From NCBI GenBank assembly GCA_035995025.1, contig DASYKY010000133.1, positions 124,001 to 188,000 of the forward strand: a stretch of 64,000 bases of DNA. Reading direction: 5' to 3'. The notes below the pieces were generated by a model. The model was given only the letters and a program-made list of their open reading frames with translations. It ran no database searches and was not told the origin of the DNA. The DNA is from Actinophytocola sp035995025 (GTDB lineage Bacteria > Actinomycetota > Actinomycetes > Mycobacteriales > Pseudonocardiaceae). Shown one piece after another: positions 41,115 to 51,400 of this stretch. The translations under genes and the position numbers were made by a program. Within the stretch, counting starts at the first letter, position 1. Each line of letters opens with the position of its first letter.

Positions 41115-41132
41115 CTCCAATACGTTTTGGAG
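41115..41132. promoter_or_regulatory. 18-bp near-perfect palindrome upstream of helR
   Basis: CTCCAA, TACGTT, TTGGAG: all pairs match except one internal T/T. It lies 44-61 bp upstream of GTG 41071, near the expected -35 region. A candidate operator. It does not look like the rifamycin-associated element as I remember it. Confidence 0.45.
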
Positions 41133-41183
41133 TGCACGCCGATTTTTTATTGTCCACCTCGTGTCAAATTCGCGCCCGGAACG

Positions 41184-42560
41184 TCAGTGCTCGGGCGGGG
41201 CCAGCCGGTAGATCGCGCCGGCCTCGTCGTCGGAGACGTAGACCGCGTTGTCCGGGCCGAGGACCGCGGCGACCGGGCGGCCCCAGCGCGACCCGTTGGC
41301 GTCCTGGAATCCGCCCACCAGCGTCTGCTGCTTGCCGAGCTCACCGTCGTGCCAGGGGAAGAACGAGACCTCGGGCGCGCGCGGCGGCTTGGCGTTCCAC
41401 GAGCCGTGCACGCCGAGCAGCGCTCCGTGGGCATAGGCGTCCGGCAGGCCGCCGTCGACGAAGGACAGGCCCAGCGGTGCGGAGTGCCCGCCGAGCGTCT
41501 GCTCGATCGGGGGCAGCTTCGAGCAGTCGAGCTTGCTGCCGCCCGGGTTGGTCTCGACGTCGCCGGTGAACGGCACCGTCGACCGGTCCTGCTCGCTGCC
41601 CTTGACGCCGGGCTTCACGTCCGCGTCCGGGTTGCAGTACGGCCAGCCCAGGTTCCGGCCGGGCGTGAGCCGGGCCAGGGGCTCGACGGGGTGGTCGCGC
41701 ACGTAGTCGTCGATCACCTGGCCCTTCGACGAGCCCGAGCCGTCGCCGTAGGGCTGGTCGAAGGGGTACTGGACGTTGTCCCGGTTGTTCACCGCCGTCC
41801 ACACCGCGCCGTCGGGCGCCACCGCGAGGCCGGTGCCGTTACGGACCCCGACCGCGAACGGCTCCGGCTTCCCGCCGCCCGGCGGCACGCGCAGTATCGA
41901 GGCGCGGGGCGGGTTCGCCGTGAGATCTTCCGCCGAGATGTTGCCCGTCGAACCGATCGACACGTACACCGAGCCGTCCCTGCCCAGCGCCACGCTCTTC
42001 AGCGCGTGCGCGTACCGGCCGCCCAGCTCCGGGCTCATCGCGCTGGGCAGGTTCGTGAGCACGGGCCGCTGATCCGTCGCCTTCCCGTCCTCGTACGTGT
42101 AGGTGTCCACCCGGTCGGTCTGGGCGACGTAGAGCGTGGAGCCGTCGAACGCGAGCCCGTGCGGCAGGTTCAGCCCGTCCAGGAGCGGGGACACCGTGGC
42201 CTGGCCTTTTCCGTTGGGCACCAGCCGGACCACGGAACCGTCCTCCGGCACGGAGACGATCAGGGTCCGGTCCGGCGCCCACGCCTCGAGCCGCGCCGAG
42301 GGCACCCGCGCGTAGACGGACATCGTCCAGCCGCGGGGCACGAGGGCCTGACGTCGCATGTTCAACGGTGCCGCGTTCATGCCGTCCGGGACCTCGACCG
42401 TCACCGGCACCAGCCCGGCAGGCTCGGCCGCCGACGACGAGCTGTCGGGCGGAGCCGACGACGGCGCCCCGTCTTCCGACGAACAGGCGGCCAAAAGCAC
42501 GGCCACCGCCACTGCCAGCAACGTCACCCGCCGGGCCCCGCCAACTCCGCGCCTGCTCAC
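41184..42560 (-). CDS. Lipoprotein of the sorbosone/glucose dehydrogenase beta-propeller family
   Basis: 458 residues from GTG 42560. The signal peptide ends in a lipobox (VALLAACSS), so the protein is a lipoprotein on the outer face of the membrane. A Ser/Pro/Ala linker is followed by a six-bladed propeller: WTMSVYARVPSARLEAWAPD, LNLPHGLAFDGSTLYVAQTD, GNISAEDLTANPPRASILRV, GRNLGWPYCNPDADVKPGVK, FVDGGLPDAYAHGALLGVHG and GPDNAVYVSDDEAGAIYRLA. This matches L-sorbosone dehydrogenase/soluble glucose dehydrogenase-like proteins that use PQQ, although cofactor binding has not been shown for most actinobacterial members. Confidence 0.82.
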   Translation of the reverse strand: MSRRGVGGARRVTLLAVAVAVLLAACSSEDGAPSSAPPDSSSSAAEPAGLVPVTVEVPDGMNAAPLNMRRQALVPRGWTMSVYARVPSARLEAWAPDRTLIVSVPEDGSVVRLVPNGKGQATVSPLLDGLNLPHGLAFDGSTLYVAQTDRVDTYTYEDGKATDQRPVLTNLPSAMSPELGGRYAHALKSVALGRDGSVYVSIGSTGNISAEDLTANPPRASILRVPPGGGKPEPFAVGVRNGTGLAVAPDGAVWTAVNNRDNVQYPFDQPYGDGSGSSKGQVIDDYVRDHPVEPLARLTPGRNLGWPYCNPDADVKPGVKGSEQDRSTVPFTGDVETNPGGSKLDCSKLPPIEQTLGGHSAPLGLSFVDGGLPDAYAHGALLGVHGSWNAKPPRAPEVSFFPWHDGELGKQQTLVGGFQDANGSRWGRPVAAVLGPDNAVYVSDDEAGAIYRLAPPEH

Positions 42561-42835
42561 CGCACCATGATCCCGGCATCGGCGATCGCCTGCACAACCA
42601 CCCCACGAGACGCGCCGGCGCGGCCGACACCCAATCACCCTCAGCACAGCCTGCCCTTCGGTCGTCCCCGGCGACCTCAGTACGGTTTCCTCGTCGCCGC
42701 GCCGTCGTCGGGGACGGTAGCCACTGCAGTGGAATTCGGGGAGAGAATGCTGTCGACGGTGGCATGGTGAAGCTGGTCGAGTCCACCGCCGGGTAGCAGG
42801 TATCGATCACCCGAGATCACGTCGCGCCCAAAACG

Positions 42836-45178
42836 CTACGGTCGAGGGAGGATCAGCTGGAAGTGGGCGCCACTGAAAACCGGGTGCTCGTTGGTCCTGG
42901 CGATCAGATCCACTTCACCGTCTACTCGGCGTGCCAATCGACGCGCCAGGTACAGGCCGACGCCCCGGCCGCCACCGCGCGTCGAGACTCCTCGGCGGAA
43001 TAGACGGTAGGAGTTGTCGATCTCCGCAGAGATCCCCGGGCCGCTGTCCTGCACGTCGATCAGTACATCCTGCTCGACGAGCTTGATGACGAGCGAAATG
43101 CTGCCACTGCCACCGACAGAATCGGCCGCGTTCGCGAGCAGCTCGTACAGCATCACGCGCATGGCTGATCCGCTCACCGCCGTGGGTGCCGTGGTCAGCG
43201 CCACCACACTCAGCTCAATACCTGGGTGTTGCGTCGCGAACACCTCCCCCATCTCGCCCGCGATCTGGGCCGCGTCCACTTCACCCGCCAGGTCGGTTAT
43301 GTCGTCGAGCAGGTCGTCGTCCGGCATTACTAGGTCACATAGCGCTGCGGTCAGGGCCTCACCGGAGGCGTCTCCAGACGAGCGCAATCGCTCGTACTCG
43401 GGCCATCCGGTCCCGAGGGCGTAGCGGTACGCGGCCCACGCGGTCGGCGCGGCGATCTCGCTCAGGGCCTCAGCGTCGTCGAGTTGCGCGCCGATCTCCC
43501 TGATGCGCCGCTCCGCGACACTGGCGAGACCGACGATTGCGCCGCAGGAACGCAGGGTTATCCGGTCCACACCGACGCTTTCCACGAACCAGCAGTCGGC
43601 CAGCTCGGCGATCCCAGAGCGCAGCTCGCGCTCCCACTCCTTGCCGTTTCCGTGCAGTGCCAACGTGAGGACCATCCGGTCGAGGGAGACCTCCTCACCG
43701 GGAGATTGACTGCCCATGGCTGTCCAGAATGCCGCGAGGGCGAACGGCGATCGCTGGATCGAGTGCACCATCGCCGACTCGACGGCTGCGGCAAGCTGCT
43801 CGTCCTGGTGCCACTGGTTCGGACCGTCCAGCCGCATCAGGCTGCGCCCCGATCCAGACAAGTGGTCCACGAAGACCTGGAGCAGGCGCGGATCGTAGGC
43901 CGTCTGGAACGCCAATGCCTCGGCGACCAGCACGCCGCCGAGGCCAGCAAGGTCCGTTATCCAGCACAGGGACCGCCACCGGGCCGCGGGCTCGGAGGGA
44001 AGAGTTCTGCTCAGCTGGGTCGGCGAACCGGCGCCGAACGCTGCCGGGGGCCACTGCCGACCGAGTATCCGCAGGAGGGAGACCCGCCGCCGATCGCGGA
44101 CAGTCACCAGGCGAAGCAGGTCACGGAGCCCGAGCACCGCACAGGTCCCGCGCATGGCGCCGCCGTTGGCCTCGATCGAACGGCCGACGGCGATGATGGG
44201 TTCAGCACCCATGCCGGTAGGCACCGACGTGGTGTCCTGGTCGGCGACGAACAGCTCAACCGGGCGCAACGCGGCCAGGTCCTCGTCCCGGAAGACGTTG
44301 CGCAGCTTCGTGAGGTATCCACCGGGGATCGGGTTCACCACCGGCGGGCCCGGAAAGGGACCCAGGAAGCGGTCAAGCGACGCGGCGAAGTCCTGTGCCG
44401 CCACCTCCCCGCCGACGGAGAGGCGGTCGTAGTCCGCCAGGAGCTGCCTAGCGGACTCGTCGATATCCGCCCACGACGCGAACTCGGCCGGCCGCGGCAG
44501 CCCGGGCTCCAGATACCAGCGTAGAACCTCGTCGGGAGAATCAACGGTCCAGATCCAGGCCGGCAGCGGGGGAACCTCCTCAGGCCCCTGTAGGTCCGGA
44601 TCACGGTGCTCGACGATGTACGCGGCGGCTCGCAGCTTGCCATCCGCCAGCAGCCGGTCGAACAACTCGACCGCGTTCGCCGGCAGATCCTCGCCGGCCA
44701 TGCGCTCGCGCAGCTTGTCGGCCTCAGCGGCGATACGCACGTCGAGTTTCGTCGCGGCGGACGTCAGCCGCTCCTCCGCTGCCGCCCACGAGACATCGCA
44801 CGCGGTCTTCAGATCCTCCTCGTCGATGTCGAACCTCAGGCAAGCAGCCGTGGAACGATGCCGCAGGCGCAGTAGGCGATCGGACAGCTTCTGCAGGTAC
44901 GTCGCACGGCTGGCATCCAGCTTCTCGTAAAGTTGCGACACGTCGGCAGCCAGTGCCGTGCACTGGTCGATGAACCGAAGTGCGGAGGCGAACTGACCGT
45001 CGTCGATGAGCTCGGTGACGACCGCCCGCTCATCCTGCGCGGCGACGATGCCCGCGAGCACCGCATCGGTGAGCGTGCCGCGGTCCCGGCGGTCCGGATC
45101 GTCCAATGCGACGAACAACTGTACAAACCGGAACCTGCCGGGCCAGCGCGCGAGCAGATCCGAGGGCAGCTCACTCAT
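42836..45178 (-). CDS. Conflict-operon gene 5: large protein with C-terminal GHKL (histidine-kinase-like) ATPase
   Basis: 780 residues. Residues 1-640 are a long, mostly helical region without a named domain (CTALAADVSQLYEKLDASRA and DRLLRLRHRST suggest coiled coil; AIVGLASVAERRIREIGAQL near 560). Residues about 645-778 form a GHKL ATPase: N-box MLYELLANAADSVGG, G1 IDVQDSGPGIS, and the GGGRGVGLYLARRLARRVDG G2 box. No DHp H-box precedes it, so it is not a classical sensor kinase; an ATP-driven clamp or switch (Hsp90/MORC-like use of the fold) is likelier. The ATG overlaps the PLD-like gene stop by 8 bp. Last gene of the operon. Confidence 0.75.
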   Translation of the reverse strand: MSELPSDLLARWPGRFRFVQLFVALDDPDRRDRGTLTDAVLAGIVAAQDERAVVTELIDDGQFASALRFIDQCTALAADVSQLYEKLDASRATYLQKLSDRLLRLRHRSTAACLRFDIDEEDLKTACDVSWAAAEERLTSAATKLDVRIAAEADKLRERMAGEDLPANAVELFDRLLADGKLRAAAYIVEHRDPDLQGPEEVPPLPAWIWTVDSPDEVLRWYLEPGLPRPAEFASWADIDESARQLLADYDRLSVGGEVAAQDFAASLDRFLGPFPGPPVVNPIPGGYLTKLRNVFRDEDLAALRPVELFVADQDTTSVPTGMGAEPIIAVGRSIEANGGAMRGTCAVLGLRDLLRLVTVRDRRRVSLLRILGRQWPPAAFGAGSPTQLSRTLPSEPAARWRSLCWITDLAGLGGVLVAEALAFQTAYDPRLLQVFVDHLSGSGRSLMRLDGPNQWHQDEQLAAAVESAMVHSIQRSPFALAAFWTAMGSQSPGEEVSLDRMVLTLALHGNGKEWERELRSGIAELADCWFVESVGVDRITLRSCGAIVGLASVAERRIREIGAQLDDAEALSEIAAPTAWAAYRYALGTGWPEYERLRSSGDASGEALTAALCDLVMPDDDLLDDITDLAGEVDAAQIAGEMGEVFATQHPGIELSVVALTTAPTAVSGSAMRVMLYELLANAADSVGGSGSISLVIKLVEQDVLIDVQDSGPGISAEIDNSYRLFRRGVSTRGGGRGVGLYLARRLARRVDGEVDLIARTNEHPVFSGAHFQLILPRP

Positions 45179-48100
45179 GACGCGCCCACTCGACCATCGG
45201 GTTCAGTATGTCCATGAGGCCCAGCAAGGGCTCGCCGTACGGCTCGGCGACCGACTTCGCTTCGCTGAAGAGCTTCCCCCACTCGGCGGCGAGGTGGCGG
45301 GCCAGATCGGCAGAGCCTTCGATCAGCTGCCTGTCCTGCGGCGCCATCGTGCTGACGGTCTCCTCCGCGATGACCTGCTGCATCATCCGTACCATCTTCT
45401 CCACGTTGCGCAAGAACTGACCGTGGTGGCCCCACTCCATCGGGGGAACGTTCGCCTCCGCGATCAGACCGTCCAAGTGGTCACGAACGTGTTCCGGCAG
45501 CCGGTCACGCAGTGCGGCTCGCTCAGTGGCGTCCCCAACGGCAGCCCGGCGGACAACGTCCAGTAGCCCGCCGCTGACGAACATCCGGTCGTGCAATACC
45601 TGACCGGTGTTGAAGTCGAACCGGCCCCGCAGGCAGGCCAGCTTGTCGATGTCGACGACGAGACCCCGGAGCGTCTCGTCGAGGTCCATCTGACTGGTGG
45701 CACGCCTCAGTTCCCTCCGGTATGCCGCCAGCGAGACGGCGACGTGCGTCCTCGTGAAGTGCCCCCGCACGACGTCGGCCAGCGTCCGCCAAGCGGCCGG
45801 CAGCGCCTCGAGCAGGACGGACAGTGCCTCAGGCCCCTCCCCGCCCGCCCATCGGAGCATCTCGGCGAGCGCGCCTGCCGAACCCGCCGACTGCGCGTCG
45901 GGCTTTTTGTCGATCAGCTCCAATGCCGCGTCGCTCGCGATCTCGCCGAGCGGTCCGATGTCGATGGCGGCGGCCAGAGTCGCGGCAGCGTCGAGTCCGT
46001 CCGACCTGTCAGGAAGACGCTCGGCGAGCAAGGCCGCCTCGACGAACGCGCGGCGTTCCCACGCATCGCGGACGAGCCACCGGACCCATCGCAGCTCGCC
46101 GGCGCGGTCGGCCGAGACGCCTGCGCAGAGCATCGCGGCCGCGGCCACCCGCAACCGCTGCGCCGGAACGGCCTTCATCAGCCAGGCGTCCAGGACGGAC
46201 CACGGCTCGTCGACCTCGCGCAGCCGTCTGACGACGAGTTTGCCGAACTCCGCGTCGCTCGGCGCCGATTCGGCCTCGATCAGGAGCGGCAGCGCCGCCG
46301 TGCCGGCTACCTTCGTTCGGACCGCCGGAGTCGACCTGACCGGCTGGGCCTGCTGCTCCGTACTCACGCCATTCACTGCCATGATGCCGGCGGCGATGGC
46401 CTCGCCCATGATGTGCAGGCCCACCTGGCTGCGGCGGTTCGCCGCCGCCCGCAACCGGTCGTCCCGACTGCCCAGCGCCGAGAAGCTGCCGACGAGAACC
46501 TCATCGTCGGCCACCACGACCCGCCCATTGGCGGCGCCGAGCCGGACCGAGACCCGACCGCGGCCGCTACCCAGTTCGGCGAACGGCGCCGGTTCGTTGC
46601 CGGTTCGACGCGGAGCAGGATGCACGAGCCGGACAACTGCGCCATCCTGGCGGCGCTCCCGGATCGTCTTCGCCATCGCCTCGTTGGCGATCTCCAGGTC
46701 GATGCGATCGTCGGCGATCAACAGTCTTCGGCGGGCGGTGCGCAGCCCGTGCCACAGAACCTCTCGGTGCCCGCCGTCCAATATCACCTCGACGGTCGGC
46801 GCGAGCTTCGTCAGCTCGTCCTTCGCCGCCGCAAGAGCCGCATGGTGCTCCGCCCAGCTGTCCACCCACAGCTTCTTCTGTGCGTCTTCGACTGGGTCGG
46901 GTGGGCGAACCGGGATTGGTACGTCGGCCGGGACCGGACCGATGGTCTCCGGCCGGTCATCGTGGTCGAACTCGTGCCGGTGCAGCTTGATCCGCCGGCC
47001 CTGCTGCCAGTGGGGGAACGTCTCTCGCGCCCACAACAGCAGGTCCACCACGGCATGCGGCGGATGAGCGCCCTCCGCAGCTGGCTCGATCAGCGCGCTC
47101 ACCTCGTTCGCGCCTATCGGATCCGCGCCGAGAGGACTATGCGAGCCGACCAACGCACGATGATCGTCTTGCACGATAAAGCAGGCATCGGTTCGCGCAC
47201 TGCGCCGTGCGACCAGAACACGGCCCGCGTAGCGGTACTCCAGGTCGTCCAGCGCCGTCCGGGCGCGCTGCGGCAACCGGTCATCGCCCTTGCGTCCCCA
47301 CAGCACGACAACGTGCACACCTCTCGCCAACGCGTCCCGCAGCGCGGGGAAGAAGTCGTTGAGCGCCTGCGGCGACAGGCTGGGCGCGACGATCACGAGC
47401 TGGCTTCGCGCCGACTCGATCAGTTCCCCGACCGCCCAATCGTGGCCCTCGGCACGCGTCACCGGAGTCACCTCGGCTCTGGCCTGCGCGGCTGTGGCGA
47501 TCCGTTCGCTGAGCGTGCGCGCCATGCCCGCCAGCACGCGGTGGGCCTCTCCGACCTGGTTAGGCGGCGTCGCGGGCAGTTCGGCGACCTTCTCCCGCAT
47601 CCGGTTCAGCAGCTTGTCGACGCGCTCCGCTGGCCTCAGGGTCACCTCCGCCCTGCCACGCAGATGCTGCACGAACGGAAGATCGGGCTCCCTCTCCGCG
47701 AGCTCGGCGATGTAGGTGCTCAAACGCTGACAGGCGTCGGCGCTCCAGAGCGAGTCGACCACCCGCACCTCGATCGAGCCGGAGGCAGCTTCGTCGTCAT
47801 CGTCGCTCACCGCCACGGAGATGCGGTTGTTCTGTGTGTCGTGGCTCGCCGTGACCCGCAGGTGAACCCACCGGACCACCGTGGGTTCACGGAGGATGGG
47901 GTTTCCGAAGCTCACGTCCAGGACGTTCGCCCGGAAGCTCTGCCGCCGATCACGCCGGATCGCCGCCTGCACCGCGCGGAGTAGGGCCGGCTGGGGGATG
48001 TCGGTTTCGGTGATTCCGTGGCGCAACGGCAGCTGCGCACTTCCTTCATACGGCCTGAACGCGCTGACCTGATCCGGCAAGACAAGCCCGGTGATCGGTT

Positions 48101-48428
48101 CGAAGAGAAACTTTCTGGTCTGCGATTCGGCTCCAGAACCGGACAATGACTGGTTCCTCGTCAGCATCTCTCGCGCGTCGTCGGACAGCTCGATGGTGCC
48201 GTTGTCGAAGTCGACCGTCACGTATCCCTTGCTCCACAAGGTACCAACCACGTCCACGACGATGCTCTTCGGCAGCGCGAACAGCAGAGCCAGATCGCCC
48301 GCGGTCGCGCGCCCCGCCAGCACCGCGCGGGCCACGAGATCCTCGAGGGTGGTCGTCCCGCTCTCGGGGCCTACCCGCAGATGCAGGCTGACAAGCCGGC
48401 AGGGCACAGCCAGCTCGAAGACTGTCAT
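45171..48428 (-). CDS. Conflict-operon gene 4: winged helix plus two degenerate phospholipase-D folds
   Basis: 1085 residues. Residues about 27-90 resemble a winged helix (LEDLVARAVLAGRATAGDLA; LWSKGYVTVDFDNGTIELSD). PLD-like unit 1 (about 335-440): ARSQLVIVAPSLSPQALNDF and CFIVQDDHRALVGSHSPL, without HxK. PLD-like unit 2 (about 545-660): TARRRLLIADDRIDLEIANE and ANGRVVVADDEVLVGSFSAL, where His/Lys are Asn634/Arg636 but the Asp and GS remain. Both HKD motifs are thus broken, suggesting a binding or scaffold role rather than nuclease or lipase activity. The remaining 400 residues are helical (AEMLRWAGGEGPEALSVLLE; KMVRMMQQVIAEETVSTMAP). The start ATG overlaps the helicase stop by 4 bp. Confidence 0.72.
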   Translation of the reverse strand: MTVFELAVPCRLVSLHLRVGPESGTTTLEDLVARAVLAGRATAGDLALLFALPKSIVVDVVGTLWSKGYVTVDFDNGTIELSDDAREMLTRNQSLSGSGAESQTRKFLFEPITGLVLPDQVSAFRPYEGSAQLPLRHGITETDIPQPALLRAVQAAIRRDRRQSFRANVLDVSFGNPILREPTVVRWVHLRVTASHDTQNNRISVAVSDDDDEAASGSIEVRVVDSLWSADACQRLSTYIAELAEREPDLPFVQHLRGRAEVTLRPAERVDKLLNRMREKVAELPATPPNQVGEAHRVLAGMARTLSERIATAAQARAEVTPVTRAEGHDWAVGELIESARSQLVIVAPSLSPQALNDFFPALRDALARGVHVVVLWGRKGDDRLPQRARTALDDLEYRYAGRVLVARRSARTDACFIVQDDHRALVGSHSPLGADPIGANEVSALIEPAAEGAHPPHAVVDLLLWARETFPHWQQGRRIKLHRHEFDHDDRPETIGPVPADVPIPVRPPDPVEDAQKKLWVDSWAEHHAALAAAKDELTKLAPTVEVILDGGHREVLWHGLRTARRRLLIADDRIDLEIANEAMAKTIRERRQDGAVVRLVHPAPRRTGNEPAPFAELGSGRGRVSVRLGAANGRVVVADDEVLVGSFSALGSRDDRLRAAANRRSQVGLHIMGEAIAAGIMAVNGVSTEQQAQPVRSTPAVRTKVAGTAALPLLIEAESAPSDAEFGKLVVRRLREVDEPWSVLDAWLMKAVPAQRLRVAAAAMLCAGVSADRAGELRWVRWLVRDAWERRAFVEAALLAERLPDRSDGLDAAATLAAAIDIGPLGEIASDAALELIDKKPDAQSAGSAGALAEMLRWAGGEGPEALSVLLEALPAAWRTLADVVRGHFTRTHVAVSLAAYRRELRRATSQMDLDETLRGLVVDIDKLACLRGRFDFNTGQVLHDRMFVSGGLLDVVRRAAVGDATERAALRDRLPEHVRDHLDGLIAEANVPPMEWGHHGQFLRNVEKMVRMMQQVIAEETVSTMAPQDRQLIEGSADLARHLAAEWGKLFSEAKSVAEPYGEPLLGLMDILNPMVEWARHE

Positions 48429-51400
48429 GGACGGTCCCACAGGTCTGCCGGAACGACCTTGCCGTAACGCTCGACGATGCGGGTGATCATGTTCCAGTTC
48501 TCACCGCCGTTGTCGGCGAAGTGTCTGAAGTTGCCGACCAGGAGGAGCAGTCCTTTGGCCCGGGACAGGAGCACATTGGCGACCTCGTCCTGGCCCACGT
48601 GTCCGACGTTGAGCGCCGGTTCGTCACCGCGCGTGCGTGTTCGCACCAGCGAGACGATGACCCGATCCGACTCGCGGCCCTGGAACGAGTGCACCGTGTG
48701 CACCCGGCCATTGAGCACGCCGCGCCGCCTGAGCTTTTTCACCTGGGCCCGGTACGGGGTCAGCACAACCAGGTCGTCGTCGCCGTCTTCGGCCACCGGG
48801 GATGGCGCGGGTCGCATGCCGTTGACCACAGACTCGATGAGCTCCACCTCACCGTCGTTCGACCACCTCGGCTCCTCGTCACAGCCGCTTCGCTCCGACG
48901 TGTCCAACCAGATCAACGCCTTGCCGGCCAGAAAGGTGGGGGCGGTGACGCCGTGGCTGGGAGCGGTCGAATCGTATGTTTCGAGGAAGCTCTCCGGGAG
49001 GCCGTCAGCGTCCATGACGGGCGGGTCCAGAGGGTAGAAAACGCGCCGCACCGGCTCCGCGATGTCGTTGTGCATGCGGAACTGCATCGTCAGCTTGCCG
49101 AGGCCCTTCCTCTCGCGAGTGCGCGCCGCACTCGGGTAGTTCGCCACGACGTTTTCCTTCTGCTCGAACAGTGACCGGAACAGATTGAGAACGCTTAGGT
49201 GGTCGTCCATACGGTCGAAATGCGAGCGGACCTCCTCGTTCGGATGGAACTGGAGTTCATCGAGGAACCTCTCGACGGAGTCGCTGCGATGTGCACCCAG
49301 CTGCCGGTGGTCGCCGACGAGTGTCCACCGGGTGCCCAGCACCAATGGGATGATCACCTCCGTCGGCCACGCCTTCGCGGCCTCCTCGACGATCACCCAG
49401 TCGAAGTTCTCTGTCAGGCTCGTCGCGCCGTTGAAAATCGTCTCGGCGATCGAGCACGTGGCGAGCACAACGTTCGCGCTGGCCCTGATGCGGTCGCTCA
49501 GCTCGATCTGGTTCGACCGCACCAGGCCGCGCCACTCGCCAGCAAGCGCCCTCTCCTCTTTGGACAGTGGCGGCTCGTCGTCGAACCGGCCGTCCTCCTT
49601 CATGTCGCCGCGGATGTCGGCGTCGTCCCCGAGATGTCTCGCCATCGCCCGCTCGACGTCACTGACCACCTGGGTGGTCAGGTTGTCCAATGTGTAACTC
49701 TGCAGGTCATGGCGGACGTTCTCGGTCTCCCTGCCCTCCGCCGCCTGCCGGAGCACGAGCAGATCCTTTGGCAGTGTCTTGACCAGACGGTCGCCCAGGT
49801 TGTCGAGCGCAAAGTTGGACTGGGCACTCACAAGCACCCGGGCACCTGCCTCTGCGGCCAGGAACGCCCGCAACGCGTGGGCGACGGCGTGCGTCTTTCC
49901 GCTGCCTGGCGGCCCCTGCAACGCGTAGAAGGGTTGCAGGGTCAGCATCTCGCGAATCACCATCGACGCGTTGCCCAGCAGCTTGCCGTCGCTCGTGTCG
50001 AGGCTCCAGTGCTGCCGGCTGAGATGGAACGAATCCGGCTCCCGTAGCGCGCGAACCAGACCGGGCTGGTTCTCTAGCGCCTGCCGGGCGCGGATCTGGC
50101 GCATCAGGTTCGGGCGGTCGCCCCGGTCCCGTGCCGGGCGCAGCCATCCGCACTTCGGGATCGTCCGGCCACGGAACGCCCGGAGTTCCACCGTGTCCTG
50201 GTCACGCCTCGCGACGAACTCAGCGGTCATCGAGTCGCGGGTGAACCCCGGCTGGTCGAGACGCGAGTCGACCTCCACGAGGATGGCATCCCCCTCGTCG
50301 TCGAGCTCCGTCAGGAAGTCACCCAGTGCCGGCCTCCGGTGGCGCATCGTAGCGAACGCCGTCAACAACGGGGACCGGTGCAACCAGCGGTGCTCTCGGT
50401 TCTTGTCGTGCCGGACGAGCACCGTCGGACCAGTTCCGGCGTCCTCGAGGACGAAGGGATACGTTCGCGCGTCGAGCTCGATGCGCTGGTATTCGAGCAA
50501 GAAGTCGAGGGACTTGAGCCACTTCTCGTTCAGCGGATCCCGCTGGTTCCTGCGCTTGACCGACTCGTTCAGTCTCCGCCAAGTCGGGCGGCCCTTGCGC
50601 ACGTGCGCGAGACTCTGGTCCGGTTTGAACGCCACTAGGTCGATCGCCGGCACCCGGCGCCGGGGCTGCGCCTCGTACAGCTCCCGCGCGGTCTCATGTT
50701 CCCGGAAGTACTTGATCAGCAGCGCGTCTTCGCACACGACTCCCTGACGTCCGTCCATCCCGACGTGTTCGCGCAGGTAGGCGCAGAACCACACCGCGCG
50801 CTCGCCGACCAGCACCCATTCCGCCTCGGCGAGCACGTCATCTGGCCCGGTGGCATAACCCCGGGCACCGGACGCGGAGTGGACAAGAAAGGCCTGCCGC
50901 AGCTCGCGGTCGAAGAACGCCCTCAGCTCATCCCTGCCCGCCGCGTCCTCGGGGCTCCGCGAGATCCACCGGCGCTGGCTGTAGATCGTGTCGATGGACT
51001 CCGTCGGCATGAAGGCCACGAGGTACGGCTGGTCGACAGCGGTCTCCCACGTGCTGCGGATACCGTCCCACTCCTGCTCGAGTCGCAGCGCGAGCTGGAA
51101 CGACGTGTCGCGACGATCGGGCTGGGCATCCAGCATCGTGAGCAGGATCGACCGAAGCGCCTCGGGGACGGGCGCCTTGGTGCGCAGGTGCTCCTTCATC
51201 GCGCGATGCAGCTTCTGCAACGCCTGCACGCGACCGATCCCCGTCGCCGTTGCGACGCCCGTCAGCTCGTCCGGCAGGATATTCGGCAGCCCACCGCAGA
51301 ATAGCTCCCAGCCGAGCACGCCGAGCCCGAAGATATCTGTACTGTCCCAATCCCGGCGGCTTCGTTGCTCCTCGTCGAAGATGTACCCGTGCATCTCGGG

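Noticed and set aside
41072..41183. Rifamycin-associated element upstream of helR
   Set aside because: The inverted repeat seen does not match the element as I remember it, so I report only a generic palindrome.
42836..45178. Two-component sensor kinase
   Set aside because: There is no DHp H-box and no response regulator; only the ATPase domain matches.
45591..47984. 797-codon plus-strand frame inside the PLD-like gene
   Set aside because: No recognisable domain, skewed Arg/Gln/His composition, no ribosome-binding site; antisense shadow.
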